DNA of 64,000 bases from Nocardia africana NBRC 100379 (GTDB lineage: Bacteria > Actinomycetota > Actinomycetes > Mycobacteriales > Mycobacteriaceae), in NCBI RefSeq assembly GCF_001612635.1, contig NZ_BDAV01000020.1:62001-126000 (forward strand), read 5' to 3'. This document shows, piece by piece, positions 59,639 through 64,000 of the stretch (its first letter is position 1; each line of letters begins with the position of its first letter). The notes under the pieces are model-generated. The model was not told the origin of the DNA. It was given only the letters and a program-made list of their open reading frames with translations, and did not search any database. Both the position numbers and the translations under genes were made by a program.

Positions 59639-59812
59639 TCAGTGCTCGCCGTCGCCGTCGACCTCGGATTGCTCACCGAGGCGGGCGTGTAACCGGTCCC
59701 GGACCTGATCCGGCGTATAGGCGCGGCGTTTGCGCTCCGATCGCACGATGACCACTCCGGTCGCCGCGACACCCGCGGCCCCTGCCAAGCCGAGTACTTT
59801 CCACCACCGCAT
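59639..59812 (-). CDS. Small single-pass membrane protein
   Basis: The 57-residue product has one N-terminal helix (WKVLGLAGAAGVAATGVVIV) followed by a basic segment and the motif AYTPDQVRDRLHARLGE. This layout is familiar from short conserved actinobacterial proteins of unknown function. It is divergent from the C92-type peptidase gene, with only 19 bp between start codons, so the two probably share a promoter. Confidence 0.6.
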   Translation of the reverse strand: MRWWKVLGLAGAAGVAATGVVIVRSERKRRAYTPDQVRDRLHARLGEQSEVDGDGEH

Positions 59813-59831
59813 ACGGCCTAGGCTAGTCGTC

Positions 59832-60485
59832 GTGCCACGCGAAGCGCCCTCGAGTATCGGTTTGGATGAAGCGGTCGAACTCACGCGGACGGGCGATTTG
59901 TGGCTGTTCCGTGGACATTCCGGCGCCGACCGCGCGATCCGGGGGCTGACCAACAGCCCGGTCAACCACGTCGGGATGGCGGTCGTCGTCGACGACCTGC
60001 CGGCTCTGATCTGGCATGCCGAACTCGGCCGGGCGCTGCCCGATGTCTGGTCGGGCAACCATCACCGTGGTGCCCAGCTGCACGACCTGCAGGCCGCGGT
60101 TCTGCGTTGGACCAACGAATACGGGCAGCAAGCGTGGCTGCGCCAGCTGGATCGGCCGGTGACGCGCGAGATGGAGGACGCGGCACTGCGGACGGTCGCG
60201 CGACTGGACGGCATGCCCTTTCCCTCGACCAGCGCGCTGGCCGGACGGTGGTTCCGGGGCCGGATACCGCTGCCGAAGCGTTCGACATCCCGCGAGACCC
60301 AGGCGGGTCTGGAGAACGCATACTGCGCCGAAATCGTCGCCATGACCTACCAGGCGATGGGATTGCTACCCGAGAAGCGTCCGAATTGGTATGACCCGGG
60401 CAGATTTTGGAGTGGCGACAATCTTCATCTGTCCACCGGCTACCACCTCGGCGGGGAAATCGCGGTGAACGTTTTCGGACGCTGA
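59832..60485 (+). CDS. Permuted papain-like (YiiX/C92-type) hydrolase
   Basis: The 217-residue product looks like a circularly permuted NlpC/P60 peptidase of the YiiX/C92 type: the histidine of the catalytic pair in NSPVNHVGMAVV near residue 45 and the cysteine in NAYCAEIVAMTYQAMGLLP near 170. The start GTG 59832 gives the shortest full domain. No signal peptide is seen, so it is probably cytoplasmic; substrates of the family include lipid or peptide amides. It is divergent from a small membrane protein. Confidence 0.72.
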   Translation: MPREAPSSIGLDEAVELTRTGDLWLFRGHSGADRAIRGLTNSPVNHVGMAVVVDDLPALIWHAELGRALPDVWSGNHHRGAQLHDLQAAVLRWTNEYGQQAWLRQLDRPVTREMEDAALRTVARLDGMPFPSTSALAGRWFRGRIPLPKRSTSRETQAGLENAYCAEIVAMTYQAMGLLPEKRPNWYDPGRFWSGDNLHLSTGYHLGGEIAVNVFGR

Positions 60486-60505
60486 CGCACGGATCGCGGT
60501 CCGCG

Positions 60506-60667
60506 TCACAGATCGACCGGATCCGCGCGACCCCGGTGATGCGGATGGGGGACGAGCATCGGGAGGAAGAGCAGGTAGGCGACCACTCCGTACGCTGCCA
60601 TCGGTATGGCGGCCGTAGCGGGCCGATCGCGTCGGATGCCCGGGGAGCCGGGCGGGGTCGTGGCCAT
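60506..60667 (-). CDS. Small membrane protein, possibly an N-terminal gene fragment
   Basis: The ATG at 60667 has GAGG five bases upstream and opens a 53-residue frame. Its centre, PMAAYGVVAYLLFLPMLVPHPHH, is one membrane helix and resembles the N-terminus of isoprenylcysteine-methyltransferase/MddA-like membrane proteins. It may be an independent small protein or a truncated remnant of such a gene. Confidence 0.4.
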   Translation of the reverse strand: MATTPPGSPGIRRDRPATAAIPMAAYGVVAYLLFLPMLVPHPHHRGRADPVDL

Positions 60668-60693
60668 CGGCGCCTCGTTTCGAGCGGCGATGA

Positions 60694-60948
60694 TCAGGTG
60701 CCCTCGACGACCGGGTAGATCTTGTCGGGCACGAGGCCGTGCGCCTCGCGGTGCACGGTGATTGCGGTATCAGCGTCCGGGGCATCGACCAGGCAGAACG
60801 CCGTGTGGCTCGATTCGTCGACCCAGTAGCGCTGGTACGTCACGCCGTAATCTCCCTGGATCGCCAGGTCGGCGGCATGGGCGGCGGCCACATCCTGGGC
60901 CGTCGTGCCCTCGGGCAGATGTTCGTGCACGTCGATGAAGAGGACCAT
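60694..60948 (-). CDS. DUF4242 (SCO4226-like) small metal-binding protein
   Basis: The ATG at 60948 follows AAGGA and gives 84 residues. The sequence (MVLFIDVHEHLPEGTTAQDVAAAHAADL, then VTYQRYWVDESSHTAFCLVDAPD and VHREAHGLVPDKIYPV) is that of DUF4242 proteins, ferredoxin-like barrels; the Streptomyces member SCO4226 binds nickel. The role in cells is unknown. The 5' leader carries three 15-bp repeats. Confidence 0.82.
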   Translation of the reverse strand: MVLFIDVHEHLPEGTTAQDVAAAHAADLAIQGDYGVTYQRYWVDESSHTAFCLVDAPDADTAITVHREAHGLVPDKIYPVVEGT

Positions 60949-60960
60949 CACGATTCCTTG

Positions 60961-61005
60961 TTCGAATGGGCGATGTTCGAATGGGCGATCTGCGAGCGGG
61001 CGATG
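60961..61005 (+). repeat. Three tandem 15-bp repeats upstream of the DUF4242 gene
   Basis: TTCGAATGGGCGATG (60961-60975), TTCGAATGGGCGATC (60976-60990) and the diverged TGCGAGCGGGCGATG (60991-61005). They begin 13 bp before the start codon of the minus-strand gene and could be regulator sites or simple slippage. Confidence 0.7.
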
Positions 61006-61051
61006 CCGCTGTGGCCGGCGCCACGACCGGCCGGCGCCCGGCGAAGCCGAC

Positions 61052-61080
61052 AATCTACCGCCGGACCTGTGAGGTAGATT
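61052..61080. promoter_or_regulatory. Inverted repeat in the DUF4242/secreted-protein intergenic region
   Basis: AATCTACC (61052-61059) and GGTAGATT (61073-61080) are perfect arms with 13 bp between. The 389-bp region 60949-61337 holds this, the 15-bp repeats and an A+T-rich stretch (about 61140-61320). Confidence 0.45.
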
Positions 61081-61253
61081 ACGCCGCACGGGGCCTCTTC
61101 TACCAGGCCGATGCACGCCATCCGCGGCACCGACGGAGAACCTGGAAGTTCGATCATTCGGTTATCGAGAGAAATGCAAGATCAAATAGCGCCATTCGGC
61201 AAAATATCTCGTTCGCCAGTCGTTAACCGTGACCATTCACACAGTAACGAAAC

Positions 61254-61283
61254 TGGATTCACCGATTTCACTTTCCATATATT
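61254..61283 (+). promoter_or_regulatory. Possible promoter of the secreted Ser/Gly-rich protein
   Basis: TATATT at 61278-61283 is a good -10 element in an A+T-rich stretch; TGGATT at 61254-61259 is a poor -35 element. The gene starts 55 bp downstream. Confidence 0.4.
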
Positions 61284-61337
61284 GGGTGACACGCCGTGAT
61301 GGCGTCGTTATCGAACTGTGAAAGGAATGCCCCGCAC

Positions 61338-61625
61338 ATGGTCTCTCGCAAGATCGTCGCTGCCGCCACCCTCTCCGCCGGCGCCCTGTTCCTCGGCCCG
61401 GTCGCCATGGCCTCGGCCGCGCCCTCCGCCGACTCGGGCACCACCGCCCCCGCCCAGTTGAGCTCGGGATCGTCCGATACCGGCTCATCCTCCGGTTCCG
61501 CCGGATTGTCGTCGGGCTCGGCGACGCTCGACTCCGGTAGCTCCGCCCTCGACGAGGGCACCTCCACCATCGACAACATCATCACGGCGATCACCGGTAT
61601 CAGGGACCTGTCCCAGCCCAAGTAG
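61338..61625 (+). CDS. Small secreted Ser/Gly-rich protein
   Basis: The 95-residue product has a clear signal peptide (SRKIVAAATLSAGALFLGPV, probable cleavage after ASA near residue 27). The mature protein is rich in Ser, Gly and Thr with repeated SGS-type units and ends in a short helix (DNIITAITGIRDLSQPK). It is probably extracellular and partly disordered. The ATG at 61338 is the in-frame start opening the signal peptide. No family is recognised. Confidence 0.65.
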   Translation: MVSRKIVAAATLSAGALFLGPVAMASAAPSADSGTTAPAQLSSGSSDTGSSSGSAGLSSGSATLDSGSSALDEGTSTIDNIITAITGIRDLSQPK

Positions 61626-62032
61626 GCATCCTGATCCCGCGCCGACAGACGACTACTCCACTCTTGCCGGCCCGCGGACCGGCCTCCGCCGGCACCGCAC
61701 CCCGTGCGGAATAGCGGTCCATTGCCGCGAATTCGCCATATTCGCCCCCTTCGGGTCTCAGCGTCGAGTTTCCGTAGCGGACGAATTCCGAGTACTCCAT
61801 TGATGTGCCGGTGAGACAGCTCGGCGCCGCGGCGGCTTGGTCGCTTCGCCGCTTCGTTTCGCACCAATCGCGGAAATCGTCGGAAGGCCGGACATTTCTC
61901 GCCAGCGCTGGTACCGGTCGACCGCCACGAGACCAACGGCCGTGCCAGGGTTCACCGGCCTCCGTTGCCGATTAGAGTTCAGGTGTCCGGATCCGCCCCG
62001 ACCCTCCGGGCAGTTCGGAGAGTGGAGCGACC
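61626..62032. other. 407-bp intergenic region
   Basis: I see no credible gene on either strand. TAGAGT at 61973-61978 is a possible -10 element for the RpiR gene 55 bp downstream, with only a weak -35. A GC-rich imperfect repeat near 61665-61705 could end the secreted-protein transcript. Confidence 0.35.
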
Positions 62033-62941
62033 ATGGCCGCCACGAATGAGCAGTCGACGCCGGGCCCTGCGAGCTTCGACGAGCTTTTGACCGAACTGCG
62101 CCGGCGTCTCGATTCGATGTCACCTTCGCATCGCAAGCTCGCCGAGCGCGTGATGTCGGACCCCGAGACCGTCGCGTTCATGACCGTCTCGGAGCTCGCC
62201 TCCGCGGCCGGGGTGAACCAGGCCACCGTCGTCCGGTTCGCCAATGGCCTGGGATTGCAGGGCTACCCGGGGCTGATCCGCCTGTGTCGTGAACATCTGC
62301 AGGAGCAGGCGCAACTACTGCGCCGCTTCGACAACCTGGAGCAACTCGGAACCGCCGCAAACGGAGTGCTCGAACGAGCCGCAGCGCTGGATCAGGCCAA
62401 CATCGCTCGCACTTTCGCCCGTATCGAGGAGTCGGCCTGGCACCGCGTTGTCGAGCACCTCGCGCGCGATGCCCACGTTCACGTGCTGGGGCTCCGCAAA
62501 TCTCATGCCCCGGCCTACCTGCTCGGATATCTACTCGGCATGCTGCGCGAGGATGTGCACACGATCAACGGCGGCGCCGGCTCGCTCACCGACGAACTGC
62601 GCCGTGTGCACGCGGGCGACTGCTTCGTCGCGATCTCCATTCACCGCTACAGCACCGACACTGTGCGCGCTGCGCAGTGGGCACGCGAGCGCGGTGCGCA
62701 TGTGGTGGCGCTGACCGATAACGCCGGGTCCCCGCTCGCGGCTTCCGCGCACGATTGTTTTCTCGTCGACGCGTCCAGTGCCTCGGTTCTCCGGTCGATG
62801 ACCGCGTTCACCTCCTTGGCACAGGCGTTGGCCGCCGGTGTCGCCCAAACCCTCGGACACAGCGTCCGATCGACCCTGCTGGAGGAGGAGAAACTGCTCG
62901 GCAGTTTCGGTATCTACAGCCGTGGGACGACTGGTCCCTGA
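62033..62941 (+). CDS. RpiR/MurR-family transcriptional regulator
   Basis: The 302-residue product has an N-terminal RpiR helix-turn-helix (about 15-90: HRKLAERVMSDPETVAFMTVSELASAAGVNQATVVRFANGLG) and a C-terminal SIS phosphosugar-binding domain (about 125-265: VHVLGLRKSHAPAYLLGYLLG, FVAISIHRYSTDTV). Members sense sugar phosphates. GGAG precedes the ATG. It is adjacent, on the opposite strand, to a decayed FAD-linked oxidase, so its target may be elsewhere. Confidence 0.92.
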   Translation: MAATNEQSTPGPASFDELLTELRRRLDSMSPSHRKLAERVMSDPETVAFMTVSELASAAGVNQATVVRFANGLGLQGYPGLIRLCREHLQEQAQLLRRFDNLEQLGTAANGVLERAAALDQANIARTFARIEESAWHRVVEHLARDAHVHVLGLRKSHAPAYLLGYLLGMLREDVHTINGGAGSLTDELRRVHAGDCFVAISIHRYSTDTVRAAQWARERGAHVVALTDNAGSPLAASAHDCFLVDASSASVLRSMTAFTSLAQALAAGVAQTLGHSVRSTLLEEEKLLGSFGIYSRGTTGP

Positions 62942-62943
62942 CG

Positions 62944-63705
62944 TCATTTCGCGGGAAGAATGTGCGGGTTGAGCAGTCGCGCCGGATCCAGGGCAGCCCG
63001 GATGGATCGCATGATGTCGAGGTCGACGTCGCTGCGACCGAGCCCGATCCATCGAGCCTTGGCCCGCCCGATTCCGTGCTCGGCGCTGATGCTGCCGTCG
63101 TGGGGGGCGACTCGCCGCAGCACCGTGTCGGTCACCGCATCGCGGTCGTCGTCGGCGATATCGAGGAGATTCACGTGGATGTTGCCGTCGCCCAGATGAC
63201 CGAAACACATCGCCCGCACGGCAGGAGCCGATTCGGCGAGCGCCTCGCCGAGGGCCACCAGGAACGGCTCGATCTCACGCAACGGCGTGGACAGATCGAG
63301 TTTCACCGGCGGAGTGGATGATTCGGCGCTCACCGATTCGGTATGGCCTTCCCGGTACCGCCGGAGGCGAGGCGCCGGCCCCGGCTCCACGGCTGCGTCG
63401 AGCACCATCGGCCCGGCGGCTTCCAGCACGTCGAACAGCACTGTCTGGGTGTCCGGTGGGCCCTACACCTCCTCCAGCAGGTAGAACGCCGGGTCGGCAG
63501 CGAGCGGTGCTCGAAGAGCGCAATGTTTGCAAACCAGGTGGATACCCGCCCGCGTCATCAGTTCGGCAGCCTCCAAAGTCAGTCCCGCACGCCGCAATTC
63601 GGCTATCAGACTCAGTGCGACGCCGACGTTGCCGACGCCGATGAGGGCGACGTGCGTTTCCCGCGGAGGCACGACCAGCCGCATCAGCACGCGGGTGACA
63701 TCGCC
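62944..63705 (-). pseudogene. Decayed FAD-linked oxidase: N-terminal domain missing and an in-frame amber codon
   Basis: Two parts of one frame resemble the C-terminal half of GlcD-type FAD-linked oxidases: an upstream block with VALIGVGNVGVALSLIAELR, AAELMTRAGIHLVC and AFYLLEEV, then a TAG at 63463-63465, then LFDVLEAAGPMVLDAA, AMCFGHLGDGNIHVNLL and SISAEHGIGRAKARWIGL to the end. The FAD-binding half (about 200 residues) is absent; the frame starts right behind the crotonase stop codon. One base change could restore the amber codon, but the missing half cannot be restored. Confidence 0.75.
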
Positions 63706-63707
63706 GG

Positions 63708-64000
63708 CTATGCGCCGGTGAACCGCGGCTCTCGGCGGGCCAGCATCGCCGCGACGGCTTCGGCGTGGTCGGCGGTGTGGTGGACCGCGGCCTGCATCGC
63801 TGCCGAAAGCTCCAAAACGCTGTCCAGGCTGTGGTTTTCGGCCGAACGCAGCAGGCGTTTGGTCATCCGCAGCGCATGCGGCGGTTGCCGCGCGATCCGC
63901 GTCGCGAGATCGTGCGCCGACTCGAGCAGCCGCGCGGGCTCGACGACCGCGGAGATCAGGCCCCACTCGAGCGCGGTGGCGGCGTCGACCGGCTCGCCCG
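63708..64000 (-). CDS. Enoyl-CoA hydratase/isomerase family protein, C-terminal part (runs off the right edge)
   Basis: The minus strand from the right edge reads EPVDAATALEWGLISAVVEPA, then ATRIARQPPHALRMTKRLLR and EAVAAMLARREPRFTGA before a TAG at 63708-63710. This is the standard C-terminus of a crotonase, including the conserved GL.S.VV block and the C-terminal helix. The start and active site lie outside the window. The stop is 2 bp from the decayed oxidase frame. Confidence 0.8.
   Translation of the reverse strand, partial: GEPVDAATALEWGLISAVVEPARLLESAHDLATRIARQPPHALRMTKRLLRSAENHSLDSVLELSAAMQAAVHHTADHAEAVAAMLARREPRFTGA

Noticed and set aside
1..64000. tRNA genes, CRISPR arrays, insertion sequences, attachment sites
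   Set aside because: None could be supported: no cloverleaf-like stretch, spaced repeat array, transposase or integrase was seen.

Overview
The window is high-GC DNA of about 70% G+C with dense, often overlapping genes and frequent GTG starts. A solitary arabinosyltransferase of the Emb family, a mycobacterial-type three-domain OtsB1 protein, an eRF1-like dormancy-type protein and a propane monooxygenase cluster point to a mycolic-acid actinomycete. Nocardia is the best guess; Rhodococcus, Gordonia or Mycobacterium relatives are possible. I see no tRNA, rRNA, CRISPR array, transposase or phage gene.

Layout. 1-12.8 kb is a stress/dormancy island: two tandem-domain universal stress proteins, the OtsB1-like fusion, an MgtA-type P-type ATPase, a GyrI-DUF302 fusion and a Balon/Rv2629-like eRF1-family protein. 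Three DosR-like boxes lie in its promoter regions, although no dosR/dosS is in the window. 13-24.6 kb holds a lipoprotein serine hydrolase, an MFS transporter divergent from a GlxA-type regulator, an iron-regulated bfd-bfr pair behind two tandem iron boxes, a HisN-like protein that has lost metal ligands, a two-component system with a DUF4173 membrane protein, cysQ and a hemerythrin gene beside a gene relic. 24.8-37.7 kb carries the emb gene, a Mut7-C protein, a SARP-type regulator next to an FAD oxidoreductase, two small membrane proteins sharing a motif, a ComB-like phosphatase, and a TetR/SRPBCC pair. 37.8-39.9 kb is an ArsR-SRPBCC module with two copies of one operator, plus small proteins.

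39.9-55.1 kb is the centrepiece. The propane (binuclear iron) monooxygenase operon runs on the minus strand from prmA through prmB, prmC, prmD, an amidohydrolase, a DUF59 protein, a zinc alcohol dehydrogenase and a GroEL-like chaperonin. It starts behind a perfect GTCTCA-N3-TGAGAC palindrome, has strong hairpins at two internal junctions, and ends at a 15-bp-stem hairpin. Upstream lie katG, which has its own 17-bp-stem terminator, and a divergent MimR/AcoR-type activator whose promoter carries a second, near-perfect copy of the palindrome. The monooxygenase would hydroxylate the alkane, the dehydrogenase oxidise the alcohol, and the chaperonin fold the hydroxylase.

55.1-64 kb has a sugar ABC transporter with a duplicated hairpin between the binding protein and first permease, a probably frameshifted small gene, several small proteins, a C92-type peptidase-like protein, an RpiR regulator, a decayed FAD-linked oxidase with an in-frame amber codon, and the C-terminal part of a crotonase running off the right edge.
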